The notes beneath the pieces are model-generated. The model saw only the letters and a program-made list of their open reading frames with translations. It did no database searches and had not been told where the DNA came from. Positions 14,937 through 23,039 of a DNA stretch of 38,173 bases are shown here, one piece after another (within the stretch, counting starts at the first letter, position 1; each line of letters opens with the position of its first letter). Origin of the DNA: Streptomyces sp. NRRL F-4489 (GTDB lineage: Bacteria; Actinomycetota; Actinomycetes; Streptomycetales; Streptomycetaceae); contig NZ_LLZI01000256.1 in assembly GCF_001509485.1 (NCBI RefSeq), forward strand, positions 1-38,173, given 5' to 3'. The translations under genes and the position numbers were made by a program.

Positions 14937-15938
14937 TTAGGCCGCCGGCGCCGCCCCCGGGCCGCCGAGGGCCCCATCCGCCCCGGTACCGCCCTCCGGG
15001 CCGGCCGTGCCGCCGGGACCGGCCGCCTCATGCGCACCACCGGCACCCTCGGCGTCCCGCTCCGCCGTCTCCGGTACCACCGCGACCGGGCAGACCGCGT
15101 GCAGCAGCACCGCGTGCGCCACCGACCCCAGCCGCGGGCCGATCGGCAGCCGGCGCCGGTGCCGGGCCACGACCACCAGATCGCTCTCCTCGGAGGCCGC
15201 CACCAGCTGCCCGGCGGCGTCCTCGGCACGCAGCCGGACCGTCACCGGGACGTCCGGGTACCGCGCCCGGTACGGGGCGAGCACGTCCGCCAGCCGCAGC
15301 CCGAGCGCGTCCTCGTACTCGCCCTGGGTGGACTCGTACACCGCCGCGAACTCGTAGGCGGGCGGCACCGGCATCGGCCAGGTGTAGCCGGAGACCACGG
15401 ACAGCCGGGCGCCCCGGCGCGCGGCCTCGGCGAACGCGAAGCCCACCCCGGCCGGCTCGTCCGCGCCCGCGTCCAGGCCGAGCGTCACCCGCGCCTCCTG
15501 GGGCGCCACCGCCTCGCCGTCCGGGCCGCGCCGGGTGCCGGGCCGGTCCGGGCGCGGCACCACCACGACCGGGCAGGCGGACCGGGCCGCGCAGGCCAGC
15601 CCGTTGGAGCCGAGCAGCAGACTGGCGAAGCCGCCGCGGCCCCGGGAACCCAGGACGAGCAGCTGCCCCTCGTCCCCGAGGGCGGGCAGCTGGGCGTCGG
15701 CCGAACCGTCCAGCCCGTGGAACTCCACCTCCGGCAGGTCCGCGAGGTACGGCCGGTCCCGGAGGCCGGCCAGTACCGCGTCCGAGGCGGCCGCGGCCCG
15801 CGCGTCGCCGCCGCGCGGCCCGACGTGCACGATCCGCAGCGGCGCCGGCCGCCTCCGGGCCGCCTGGGCCGCCCAGCGCACCGCCCGCTCGCTGTCCGGG
15901 GATCCGTCCGCACCGACGATGACCGGCAAGGTGCCCAT
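14937..15938 (-). CDS. Universal stress protein, two tandem Usp domains
   Basis: 333 residues from ATG 15938-15936 (GGAGG five nt upstream). Domain 1 (about 1-130) begins LPVIVGADGSPDSERAVRWA and has an intact ATP motif, GSRGRGGFASLLLGSNG (G-2x-G-9x-G-S). Domain 2 (about 150-290) begins ARVTLGLDAGADEPAGVGFAFAEAARRGA and ends VVARHRRRLPIGPRLGSVAHAVLLHAVCPVAVVP, where the first two glycines of the ATP motif are replaced by Ala and Arg. So only the first site looks competent for ATP. The C-terminal 40 residues are Gly/Ala-rich and probably disordered. Streptomyces has many such cytoplasmic proteins, often in hypoxia or dormancy regulons. It overlaps no neighbour; upstream is a 296-nt divergent spacer. 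Confidence 0.93.
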   Translation of the reverse strand: MGTLPVIVGADGSPDSERAVRWAAQAARRRPAPLRIVHVGPRGGDARAAAASDAVLAGLRDRPYLADLPEVEFHGLDGSADAQLPALGDEGQLLVLGSRGRGGFASLLLGSNGLACAARSACPVVVVPRPDRPGTRRGPDGEAVAPQEARVTLGLDAGADEPAGVGFAFAEAARRGARLSVVSGYTWPMPVPPAYEFAAVYESTQGEYEDALGLRLADVLAPYRARYPDVPVTVRLRAEDAAGQLVAASEESDLVVVARHRRRLPIGPRLGSVAHAVLLHAVCPVAVVPETAERDAEGAGGAHEAAGPGGTAGPEGGTGADGALGGPGAAPAA

Positions 15939-16130
15939 GTCCGCCTCCGCTCCGTACCGAGTGGTCCGTTGACGACTGCCTACGGCCGCGTACCCCCGCC
16001 CGTGGCCCGATATGGCCGTCCCGGGCGGCTTGTCCCCACCGTGCCTCCGGCCCCGGCTACGGAGACAGGGGCGAAGGTCCCGCCCCCGGGGGCCGCGGCA
16101 GCGGCGAAGGTCCCGGTTGCCGCGACCGAG

Positions 16131-16136
16131 TAGAGT
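16131..16136 (+). promoter_or_regulatory. Probable -10 element (TAGAGT)
   Basis: TAGAGT matches the Streptomyces -10 consensus TAGRRT and lies about 100 nt before the methyltransferase start. No clear -35 is seen. The rest of the 296-nt divergent spacer (15939-16234) holds no gene. Confidence 0.4.
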
Positions 16137-16234
16137 CGGACGTCCACCATCCGGCCCCCGCCCGCCCCGGGTTGCGGTGCCGCACCCGCCGCCCCAGGGG
16201 CGCGGGCCCTAACCACTCACAGAGGCACACTGCG

Positions 16235-17428
16235 GTGAACCACCCCCCGGTCGTCGAGGTGACGCACCCCCCGGTCGTCGAATGGACCGAGGACGGCCAG
16301 GTCCGGACGGCCCGCTGGCGTTCGGAGAACGGCGCCCGGCCGCCCCGGCGGATCGCCGTCGCGGACGACCGCACCCGGGCCGATGAGGCGTACCGGCTGG
16401 CCTGCGAGGGCACCGCGCTGCTGTGGCGCGGCGACTTCCACAACGCCCGCCAGCTGCTCACCGCGCTGGCCCGCCGGGTCGACCGGCGCCCGCGCCGCAC
16501 CCCGCCCGCCGACGTCACCCAGGCGTTCCACGTGCACCGCGCCGCCCAGAACCAGCGCGCCCGCATCCTCGGCATGCTGCTGATCCCGCTGGACGCCGAC
16601 CTCGCCGTCCGGCTGCCGCGCGCCCCCGACGTCCGGGAGGCGTGCGCCCGCGCCTACGGCCCCCAGGACGCCCCGCCGGCGAGCGCCCCCGGGGACACCG
16701 CCTCCACCGCCTTCCTGGTCTCCCTGCGCGAACTCCTCGGCGTCATCGGTGCCGACGAGTGGCGCCGCACGGGCGTGGAGATCCCCGCGCTCGGCGGCGA
16801 CCGCATCCACCCGCACTACGGCGTCTTCTCCCCGGCGCGCGGCGAATACGTCGACCTGGTCGGCGAGGCCCCGCTGCCCGATGGGGACCTGGCGTTCGAC
16901 ATCGGCACCGGTACGGGAGTGCTGGCGGCGGTGCTGGCCCGCCGCGGCGTGCGCCGGATCGTGGCCACCGACCAGGACCCGCGCGCGCTGGCCTGCGCCC
17001 GGGAGAACACCGCCCGGCTGGGCGTCGCGGACCGCGTGGAGGTGGTCGAGGCCGACCTCTTCCCGCCCGGCCGCGCCCCGCTGATCGTCTGCAACCCCCC
17101 GTGGGTGCCCGCGAAGCCCACGTCCCCGGTGGAGCGCGCGGTCTACGATCCCGGGAACCGCATGCTGCACGGCTTCCTGTCCGGTCTGGCCGACCATCTG
17201 ACACCGGGCGGCGAGGGCTGGCTGATCCTCTCCGACCTGGCCGAACACCTCGGCCTGCGGTCCCGCGCGGAACTCCTCGACGCCTTCGCCAAGGGCGGCC
17301 TCACCGTCCTCGGACGCCTCGACATCGCCCCCCGCCACCCCCGGGCCCGCGACACCTCCGACCCCCTCCACGTGGCCCGCGCCGCCGAGGTGACGTCCTT
17401 GTGGCGGCTGGGCGTGGCGGCGGGCTAA
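16235..17428 (+). CDS. SAM-dependent methyltransferase, HemK/PrmC-like (NPPW)
   Basis: 397 residues from GTG 16235 (AGAGG nine nt upstream). An in-frame GTG at 16259 is possible. The N-terminus has a small internal duplication (HPPVVEVTHPPVVEW). Residues 40-200 are a helical region without clear family. The catalytic part starts at about 215: motif I LAFDIGTGTGVLAAVLA (221-230), acidic VATDQDPRALACARENTARLG, VEADLF, and motif IV NPPW (287-290), which marks amino-group methyltransferases acting on Gln, Asn or base nitrogens. The arrangement resembles HemK/PrmC and RlmG-type enzymes, but the N-terminal domain is not that of PrmC, so the substrate is open. Single gene. Confidence 0.87.
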   Translation: MNHPPVVEVTHPPVVEWTEDGQVRTARWRSENGARPPRRIAVADDRTRADEAYRLACEGTALLWRGDFHNARQLLTALARRVDRRPRRTPPADVTQAFHVHRAAQNQRARILGMLLIPLDADLAVRLPRAPDVREACARAYGPQDAPPASAPGDTASTAFLVSLRELLGVIGADEWRRTGVEIPALGGDRIHPHYGVFSPARGEYVDLVGEAPLPDGDLAFDIGTGTGVLAAVLARRGVRRIVATDQDPRALACARENTARLGVADRVEVVEADLFPPGRAPLIVCNPPWVPAKPTSPVERAVYDPGNRMLHGFLSGLADHLTPGGEGWLILSDLAEHLGLRSRAELLDAFAKGGLTVLGRLDIAPRHPRARDTSDPLHVARAAEVTSLWRLGVAAG

Positions 17429-17655
17429 CGGGGCGCGGCCCGGGCTGCGGGGCCCCAGGGGCGCCGCCTCGGCTACGGGTCCCCCGGGGCGCCGCCCGTC
17501 GGTGCGCGGACGGCGCCGCGGGGCGGAGGGCGGTGAGGAACGGGGCACCCCGCCGAGACCACTGACCACACACCGGGCGGAATCGGACGCCTACCCGCCG
17601 GCCTCCCCGTCCCCCGGGCCACCACCCGCGCCCATCAGGCACGATGGGTCCCATC

Positions 17656-18312
17656 ATGAACCTCGACGACCTCGTCGCCCGCGCCCGCCGGCTCGCCGCC
17701 TCCGCGACGCCCGGCCGGCGGCGGCTGCTCGGCATAGCCGGCCCGCCGGGTGCCGGCAAGTCCACCCTCGCCGTCCGGCTGGCGGCGGAGCTGACCGGCC
17801 AGGCCGTGCTCGTCCCGATGGACGGCTTCCACCTCGCGCAGGCGGAGCTGCGCCGGCTCGGCCGGGCGGAGCGCAAGGGCGCCCCGGACACCTTCGACCC
17901 GGCCGGGTACACGGCCCTGCTGGCCCGGCTGCGCACGCCCGAACCGGGCACACCCGTCTACGCCCCGGCCTTCAACCGCCGTATCGAGGAGCCGGTGGCC
18001 GGCAGCATCCCGGTGGCGCCGCACATCCCGCTCGTCCTCACCGAGGGCAACTACCTCCTGCTGCACTCCGACCCCTGGGCGGGGATCCGCGAACTCCTCG
18101 ACGAGGTCTGGTACGTGGAGCTGGACGCGGCGGAGCGGGTACGGCGGCTGGTCGCCCGGCACGAGCGGTACGGGCGCCCGCGCACCGACGCCGAGGACTT
18201 CGTGCGCACCTCCGACGAGGCCAACGCCCGCCTGGTGGCGGCCACCCGCGCCCGGGCCGATCTCGTCGTCTCCTTCACGGACGACGAGGCCCCGCCCCCG
18301 CTGCCCGACTGA
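17656..18312 (+). CDS. P-loop nucleoside/nucleotide kinase-like protein
   Basis: 218 residues from ATG 17656; the in-frame ATG 17644 is an alternative and neither has a strong ribosome site. Walker A GPPGAGKST is at 29-37. VLVPMDGFHLAQAEL is the uridine-kinase/pantothenate-kinase-like DGFH motif that binds substrate. GAPDTFDPAGYTALLARL, YAPAFNRRIEEPV, LVLTEGNYLLL (Walker B region) and a lid with RRLVARHERYGR follow. This is the architecture of the YfdR/FrcK/uridine-kinase-like family common in actinobacteria, which phosphorylates a sugar, nucleoside or similar small molecule. Exact substrate unknown. It ends 170 nt before the MarR gene; the two may be independent because the operator lies between them. 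Confidence 0.9.
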   Translation: MNLDDLVARARRLAASATPGRRRLLGIAGPPGAGKSTLAVRLAAELTGQAVLVPMDGFHLAQAELRRLGRAERKGAPDTFDPAGYTALLARLRTPEPGTPVYAPAFNRRIEEPVAGSIPVAPHIPLVLTEGNYLLLHSDPWAGIRELLDEVWYVELDAAERVRRLVARHERYGRPRTDAEDFVRTSDEANARLVAATRARADLVVSFTDDEAPPPLPD

Positions 18313-18329
18313 CCGGCTAACGGGGGCAG

Positions 18330-18386
18330 TTGACCCCCCTTCCGAAACGACATCAAAGATGTCATCATGACATCACGAGTGTCGTT
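18330..18386 (+). promoter_or_regulatory. MarR operator array: alternating GACATC/GATGTC half-sites
   Basis: Half-sites GACATC (18349-18354), GATGTC (18358-18363) and GACATC (18369-18374) form two overlapping perfect dyads with 3- and 5-nt spacers. They are framed by AACGAC (18346-18351) and GTCGTT (18381-18386). A TTGACC at 18330-18335 could be a -35. This lies about 100 nt before the MarR start, so autoregulation by the downstream MarR protein is the simplest reading. Confidence 0.7.
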
Positions 18387-18480
18387 CAAGGTCTTCGGAC
18401 CGCGCCCGGACGTCCTGCGGAGGTTCTCGCGGATGTCTTGCGGACGCCGTGCGGAGACGCGGAGGGGGAGGCGAGACGAG

Positions 18481-19107
18481 ATGGACACCGAAGCGGGCAC
18501 CGAAGCGGACACCGGCGCGGTGGCCGCCGGGCGGCAGGCGGCGGCCGGGCGGCCGGCACCGGCCGGGGGCGAGGAGCTCCAGGAGCTGCTGCAGGACGTC
18601 ATCCGGCGCCTGTGGCCCCTGCACCGGACGATCGTGCGCGCGGTCGAGCGCGAGCTGGCCGGCACGGGCCTGACCGCCGGCGAGCACGCCCTGCTCGACG
18701 CGCTGTGCGCCCACGGCCCGCGCACCGTCCCGCAGTTGGCGCGCACGCTGGACCTGGACCGGCAGCCGGTGCAGCGCTGGGTGAACCACGCGGCCGAGCT
18801 GGGCCTGGTCGTCACGGCGCCCAACCCCGCCCACCGCCGCTCGTCCCTGATCCACCTCACCGACGAGGGCACGGAGATAGTGCGCGGCATACAGGACGCC
18901 GAGACGGCCGGGCTCCGGCACGGCCTCGCCGACCTGTCGGCCGGTGAGATCCGTACGGCGCTGCGCGTACTGGACCGGCTCGGCGAGGAATTCCGGCACC
19001 GTACGGACGCCCCGGACGTTCCCGAGGAGGGACCCGGCGCTCCGCCCGAGCGGACGCCCGCCCCGCCCACCGCCCGCCCGACCCGCACAGAACGGCCCGC
19101 AGAATGA
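18481..19107 (+). CDS. MarR family transcriptional regulator
   Basis: 208 residues; ATG 18481 follows GGGGAGG at about 10 nt. An in-frame ATG at 18367 lies within the operator and is less likely. After a disordered Ala/Gly-rich 30 residues the MarR fold begins: dimerisation helix ELQELLQDVIRRLWPLHRTIVRAVERELAGTG, then the winged helix LTAGEHALLDALCAHGPRTVPQLARTLDLDRQPVQRWVNHAAELGLV and the wing NPAHRRSSLIHLTDEG (about 65-130). The C-terminal tail is Pro-rich. It is translationally coupled to the next gene by ATGA at 19104-19107, so it probably controls a hydrolase-linked response, for example to a lipophilic or phenolic ligand. Ligand unknown. Confidence 0.93.
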   Translation: MDTEAGTEADTGAVAAGRQAAAGRPAPAGGEELQELLQDVIRRLWPLHRTIVRAVERELAGTGLTAGEHALLDALCAHGPRTVPQLARTLDLDRQPVQRWVNHAAELGLVVTAPNPAHRRSSLIHLTDEGTEIVRGIQDAETAGLRHGLADLSAGEIRTALRVLDRLGEEFRHRTDAPDVPEEGPGAPPERTPAPPTARPTRTERPAE

Positions 19108-19958
19108 CGCACGACTTCCACGCCTGGTCCGAGATCGACAACGGCACCGTGCCGGTCGACGACGGCGAGCTGTTCTACGAGACGGCCGGGCCCGCCTCGG
19201 GGCCCGCGGTGGTGCTGCTGCACGGCGGGATGCTCGACCAGCGCATGTGGGACGAGCAGTTCGCCTGGCTGGTCAACTCCGGCCTGCGGGTGATCCGTTA
19301 CGACTCCCGCGGCCACGGCCTGTCCTCCACCGTCACCGGCGACTGGGCCAACCACGACGACCTGGCGGCCCTGCTGGACGCGCTGGATGTGCCGCGCGCG
19401 GTGCTCGTCGGCCTCTCCCACGGTTCCCGCGTCGCCCTGGACGCCGCCCTGGCCCATCCGGAGCGGGTCGCCGCCCTCTTCCTCGCCTCCCCCGGCATCA
19501 GCGGCCGCGCCTTCACCGACCCGTTCATCCTGGCCCACATCCGGGAGCAGGCCGCCGCCCTCGGCGAGCCGGACGGCGCGGAGCGCTATGTGGAGCACTT
19601 CCTGCGCCTCTGGGTGGACGGGCCGCATCGCGCGCCCTCCGCCGTGCACCCCGGCTTCCGCGAGCGGATACGCGCCTGCGCGGCCGCCAATGCCGAGGTG
19701 CACGCCGACGGGGCGGGCGCCGGCCTGCCGCTGGAGGTCGGCGCGTTCGACCGCCTCGGCGAGATCCGGGTGCCGACCACCGTCCTCGACGGCGACCTGG
19801 ACTCCTCCGACATCTCCGCGAACGCCCACGCCATAGCCCTGGAGGTGCCCGGCGCCCGGCGCATACGCGTCCCGTCCGCCGGCCACATGGTCAATCTGGA
19901 GAACACCCCGCTCTTCGACGCGGAGTTGCACGCCTTCCTGTCGTCCCTGGCGCTCTGA
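19104..19958 (+). CDS. Alpha/beta hydrolase coupled to the MarR gene
   Basis: 284 residues. Its ATG (19104-19106) overlaps the MarR stop (19105-19107), indicating translational coupling. VVLLHGGMLDQRMWDEQ is the oxyanion loop region, YDSRGHGLSS the usual second motif, VLVGLSHGSRVALDAALAHP the nucleophile elbow (Ser in GLSHGS). VLDGDLDSSDI and PSAGHMVNLENT supply Asp and His. The overall pattern is that of 3-oxoadipate enol-lactonase/haloperoxidase-like hydrolases in the cytoplasm. Genetic linkage to a MarR regulator with a clear operator suggests an inducible detoxification or catabolic enzyme whose substrate or product is the MarR ligand; this is inference. Confidence 0.92.
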   Translation: MTHDFHAWSEIDNGTVPVDDGELFYETAGPASGPAVVLLHGGMLDQRMWDEQFAWLVNSGLRVIRYDSRGHGLSSTVTGDWANHDDLAALLDALDVPRAVLVGLSHGSRVALDAALAHPERVAALFLASPGISGRAFTDPFILAHIREQAAALGEPDGAERYVEHFLRLWVDGPHRAPSAVHPGFRERIRACAAANAEVHADGAGAGLPLEVGAFDRLGEIRVPTTVLDGDLDSSDISANAHAIALEVPGARRIRVPSAGHMVNLENTPLFDAELHAFLSSLAL

Positions 19959-20030
19959 CCGGGTGCCGGCCCGGCCGGGCCGCCGTCCCGGCCCCGGACG
20001 GCGGCATGGCCCGTTCTCGCCGGTGACCGC

Positions 20031-20036
20031 TAGAGT
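20031..20036 (+). promoter_or_regulatory. -10 element of the riboswitch transcript (TAGAGT)
   Basis: TAGAGT fits the Streptomyces consensus and places the transcription start near 20043, just where the cobalamin riboswitch begins. The -35 is not obvious. Confidence 0.5.
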
Positions 20037-20042
20037 GGCCGG

Positions 20043-20228
20043 GCCGTGGTGTTCGGGAAGACCGGTGCAGGACCTCGTGTCCCAGGCCGGCGCGGCCCTC
20101 GCCACTGTGATCGGGGAGTTTCCGTCCCTCTCCGTCCGCGCCCTGCGCGCGGACGGGGGCCACTGACCGCAGCCTGCGGCCGGGAAGGCGGGGCGGACGC
20201 GTGCACCCGTAAGCCAGGAGACCGGCCA
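20043..20228 (+). ncRNA. Cobalamin (B12) riboswitch
   Basis: The 230 nt before the nickel/cobalt permease contain the conserved blocks of the cobalamin aptamer in order. These are GGAAGACCGGTGCAGGAC-like P3 region near 20056-20073, GGCGCGGCCCTCGCCACTGTGA (20089-20110), the B12 box GCCACTGACC (20159-20168), GGGAAGGCG (20182-20190) and AAGCCAGGAGACCGGCC (20211-20227). Binding of adenosylcobalamin should shut down expression of the downstream transporter, probably by masking its translation start since no intrinsic terminator is visible before the gene. It shows that the transporter serves cobalt uptake for B12 synthesis. Confidence 0.92.
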
Positions 20229-20275
20229 CGGCATCTCACGAAATCATCCACGAGGTGCTGGAGCGTGATGGCCGG

Positions 20276-21454
20276 ATGGCCCTGTCCACCGATACCCCGG
20301 ACAATTCCCCTTCTCCCCGCAACACTTCCTTCCCCGGCATACCCGGATCCACCGGGTCATTCCGCTGGCAACGCCGCGATACGGTCCGCACCGCGGGCCT
20401 GATGGCCGTGATCGCCGCCCTGCACGTCGTCGCCTTCGGCGTGCTGTTCCTGCTGGTCATACCGGGCCACTACACCGTGGGCAGCCAGGTCTACGGCGCC
20501 GGCCTCGGCATCACCGCGTACACCCTGGGCATGCGGCACGCCTTCGACGCCGACCACATCGCGGCGATCGACAACACCACCCGCAAGCTGATGGCCGACG
20601 GCAAACGGCCCGTCTCGGTGGGCTTCTGGTTCGCCCTCGGTCACTCCAGCGTGGTCTTCGGCATGGCCGCGCTGGTGGCCGGCGGCACCCAGCTCGCCGG
20701 CACCCTGCTCAACGACGACTCCCGCGCCCACCAGATCCTGGGCACGATCGGCACCACCGTCTCCGGCACCTTCCTCTACCTCATCGCGGCCCTCAACCTC
20801 ATCGCGCTGGCCGGTATCTGGCGGGTCTTCCAGGGCATGCGCGGCGGCCGCTACGACGAGGCCGAGCTGGAGCGGCGGCTGGATTCGCGCGGTTTCATGA
20901 ACCGCTTCCTGGGCCGCTTCACCCGGTCCATCAGCCGCCCCGGCCAGATGTTCCCGCTCGGGTTCGTCTTCGGCCTGGGCTTCGACACCGCGACCGAGGT
21001 CACGCTGATGGTGATGGCGGGCAGCGGCGCCGCGGCGGGCCTGCCGTGGTACGCGATCCTGTGCCTGCCGCTGCTCTTCGCCGCCGGGATGAGCCTGTTC
21101 GACACCCTGGACGGCACGTTCATGAACTTCGCGTACCAGTGGGCGTTCTCCAACCCGGTGCGGAAGGTCTACTACAACCTCACCATCACCGGCCTGTCGA
21201 TCGCCGTCGCGTTCTTCATCGGCACCATCGAGCTGGTGACCGTCCTGCACGACAAACTGGGCCTCACCGACCCGGTGACCGAGGGCATCTCCTCCCTCGA
21301 CCTCGACAACGTGGGCTTCGTCATCGTCGGCCTGTTCGTCGTGGTGTGGGCGGCGGCCCTGACGTACTGGCGCGTCGGCGGCGTGGAAAAACGCTGGGCC
21401 GCCCGCACGCCCGGGCCGACCACCGACGATCCGGCCCCACCGGCCGGGGGCTGA
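20276..21454 (+). CDS. HoxN/HupN/NixA-family nickel/cobalt permease (probably cobalt)
   Basis: 392 residues from ATG 20276; GTG 20255 is an in-frame alternative and neither has an ideal ribosome site (GGAG at 20260-20263). After a 38-residue cytoplasmic segment there are eight membrane helices. The NiCoT signature RHAFDADHIAAIDN (87-100; H-x4-D-H) in helix 2 binds the metal. Further motifs are FWFALGHSSVVF, LGFDTATEV and LPLLFAAGMSLFDTLDGTFMNFAYQWAF. It imports Ni2+ and/or Co2+ using membrane potential. The upstream cobalamin riboswitch argues that cobalt for B12 synthesis is the physiological substrate. Single gene followed by a strong palindrome. Confidence 0.94.
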   Translation: MALSTDTPDNSPSPRNTSFPGIPGSTGSFRWQRRDTVRTAGLMAVIAALHVVAFGVLFLLVIPGHYTVGSQVYGAGLGITAYTLGMRHAFDADHIAAIDNTTRKLMADGKRPVSVGFWFALGHSSVVFGMAALVAGGTQLAGTLLNDDSRAHQILGTIGTTVSGTFLYLIAALNLIALAGIWRVFQGMRGGRYDEAELERRLDSRGFMNRFLGRFTRSISRPGQMFPLGFVFGLGFDTATEVTLMVMAGSGAAAGLPWYAILCLPLLFAAGMSLFDTLDGTFMNFAYQWAFSNPVRKVYYNLTITGLSIAVAFFIGTIELVTVLHDKLGLTDPVTEGISSLDLDNVGFVIVGLFVVVWAAALTYWRVGGVEKRWAARTPGPTTDDPAPPAGG

Positions 21455-21505
21455 GCGCGGGGCTCGGGGCTTGGTCCTGGGGCGTGATCCCGGGAGCTGA
21501 TCCCT

Positions 21506-21539
21506 GGTGCCCCCGTCGCCGTACGGCGACGGGGGCACC
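21506..21539. terminator. Perfect 34-bp palindrome (17-bp stem)
   Basis: GGTGCCCCCGTCGCCGT and its exact complement lie head to head with no loop spacer. It is about 50 nt after the permease and probably acts as its terminator, although the absence of a loop means the terminal hairpin must open 2-4 bp. Confidence 0.7.
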
Positions 21540-21632
21540 GGTACGACGACGGGGCGCCGTACGGCGAAGGGGAGGCACCCGCGACCACGCCCGCCGACAG
21601 CCGAGAGCCGGCCACGGGCAACCGGCAGCGAG

Positions 21633-21653
21633 CAACGGGCAACGGGCAACGGG
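21633..21653. repeat. Tandem 7-bp repeat (CAACGGG)x3
   Basis: Three perfect units of CAACGGG at 21633-21639, 21640-21646 and 21647-21653, with degenerate copies upstream. Similar GGGCAACGGG words occur at 10460-10510, so this is a recurring spacer sequence. Confidence 0.7.
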
Positions 21654-21700
21654 CAAGCATCAGCGGCCTCCCCCGCCACGAGGCCGCCCTGACTCCCCCC

Positions 21701-22201
21701 TCAGGTCGCCGAACCGGCCGCCGCCCCCGTCACCAAATCCGGTCCCCAGCGTTCCAGCGCCGCCGGCAGATCGAGTGGCCGGATCCGGTCCCCCACCTCC
21801 GGCCCCGGCCAGTCCTCACGCGGCACCCGCCACATGACCTCGAACTCGTTCCCGTCCGGATCCCGGGCGTAGACCGACTGCGAAACGAGGTGATCGCTGG
21901 CGCCCACCAGCGCGTCCCGCTCCCGCAGCCGCGCCTGCACCGCCACCAGATCGCCCAGCGTGCCGACCTCCCACGCCAGGTGGTACAGCCCGATCCGGCC
22001 GCGCTCCGGCCCCGGCGCGCCCGCACCCACCGCGAACAGCCCCAGATCGTGGTCATTGTCCGAACCGGGCGCGCTCAGGAACGCCGCCCGCCCCGGTATC
22101 TCCAGATCGACCGTGAATCCCAGCACCTCGGTATAGAACGCCACCGACCGGGCCACCTCACGGACATACAGCACCGCGTGATTGAGCCGCCGTACCGCCA
22201 T
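21701..22201 (-). CDS. VOC family protein (glyoxalase/extradiol dioxygenase-like)
   Basis: 166 residues from ATG 22201-22199 with GGAGGGG directly upstream. It holds two beta-alpha-beta-beta-beta modules. First module: LNHAVLYVREVARSVAFYTEVLGFTV. Second: GLYHLAWEVGTLGDLVAVQARL, DPDGNEFEVMW. The three metal-site residues are in place: His8, His74 and Glu121. It is like catechol 2,3-dioxygenase-type VOC proteins of Streptomyces that open aromatic rings or act as glyoxalase-like metalloenzymes; the reaction cannot be told from sequence. Transcribed with the downstream side facing the permease gene. The upstream DoxX gene is 193 nt away on the same strand, so co-transcription is possible. Confidence 0.9.
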   Translation of the reverse strand: MAVRRLNHAVLYVREVARSVAFYTEVLGFTVDLEIPGRAAFLSAPGSDNDHDLGLFAVGAGAPGPERGRIGLYHLAWEVGTLGDLVAVQARLRERDALVGASDHLVSQSVYARDPDGNEFEVMWRVPREDWPGPEVGDRIRPLDLPAALERWGPDLVTGAAAGSAT

Positions 22202-22394
22202 CACCCCTCCGCTCTTCCTTCTCGCCGCACGCTTCTCCTCCTTCTCGCCGTTCTCGATCTCTCCACCCTTCGCCCAGCTCCCACCCGCCTCCCAGACAGA
22301 CACCTCCCGGGGAGAAACCGCCCGGACCGGCGCCCCCCGTAAAGGCGCCTCCCGGACAGGCGGGGACCGCCGCCTCCCGGACGGCCGGCCCCCC

Positions 22395-22949
22395 TCACCT
22401 CCGCAGCACCAACAGCACCACCAGCCCAACCGCCACCCCCAGCACCAGCGCCGCCACCCCGTACGCGAGCCGGGGGTGGGCGCGCAGCCCGGGCAGGAAG
22501 CGGTCGACGGACCAGCGCCCGGGGCCGGTGAGCGCCAGCGCGCCGAACACGGCGAGCAGCACGACCTCGTACTCCACGCCCTGGGGGACGAAGAAGCCGC
22601 TGCCCCAGCGCAGCCCCAGCGCGTTGATCATCGTGCCGATCAGGGCGGCGGCGGCGAGCGGCGTCAGCAGCCCGAGGGCCAGCCCGAGTCCGCCGAGTGT
22701 CTCGGCGAGCCCGGCGACCAGCGCCATCGTCCGGCCGGCGGGATAGCCGTTCGCCGCGAAGAACTGCCCGGTGGGGCCCAGCCCGGGGCCGCCGAACCAG
22801 CCGAACAGCTTCTGCACACCGTGCGCCGCCATGGTCAGCCCCACGACCAGCCGCAACAGGAGCAGCCCGGCGTCAACACCACGAGCAACGGAGGCGTACC
22901 GCACCGCACCACCGGCGCGGCCGCCCCCGGACGTGCGGGACGTAGTCAT
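22395..22949 (-). CDS. DoxX family membrane protein (second copy)
   Basis: 184 residues from ATG 22949-22947; GGGAAAGAG lies about 9 nt upstream. Four helices: LLLLRLVVGLTMAAHGVQKLFG, TMALVAGLAETLGGLGLALGLLTPLAAAALIGTM, YEVVLLAVFGALALTGPGRWSVD, and a last C-terminal helix AYGVAALVLGVAVGLVVLLVL that the DoxX at 13662 lacks. The RLVVGLTMAAHGVQKLFGWFGG motif and GPGRWSVD are diagnostic. Members sit in the membrane and are linked to redox/quinone stress. Its upstream region has a perfect CTTGAA-AC-TTCAAG dyad (23040-23053), suggesting control by a MarR/HxlR-type repressor rather than iron. Confidence 0.9.
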   Translation of the reverse strand: MTTSRTSGGGRAGGAVRYASVARGVDAGLLLLRLVVGLTMAAHGVQKLFGWFGGPGLGPTGQFFAANGYPAGRTMALVAGLAETLGGLGLALGLLTPLAAAALIGTMINALGLRWGSGFFVPQGVEYEVVLLAVFGALALTGPGRWSVDRFLPGLRAHPRLAYGVAALVLGVAVGLVVLLVLRR

Positions 22950-23039
22950 GACACATGCTCTTTCCCAGCGCCCACCGCGCGCCGGCCCGGCCTTCCCTCC
23001 ACCCGGCCGCACCCACGGTAATTACGCCCAGAGGATTTA

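Noticed and set aside
20046..20402. Plus-strand frame of 118 codons running through the riboswitch and into the permease gene
   Set aside because: It overlaps the conserved cobalamin aptamer and the permease start; Arg/Pro-rich translation without features.
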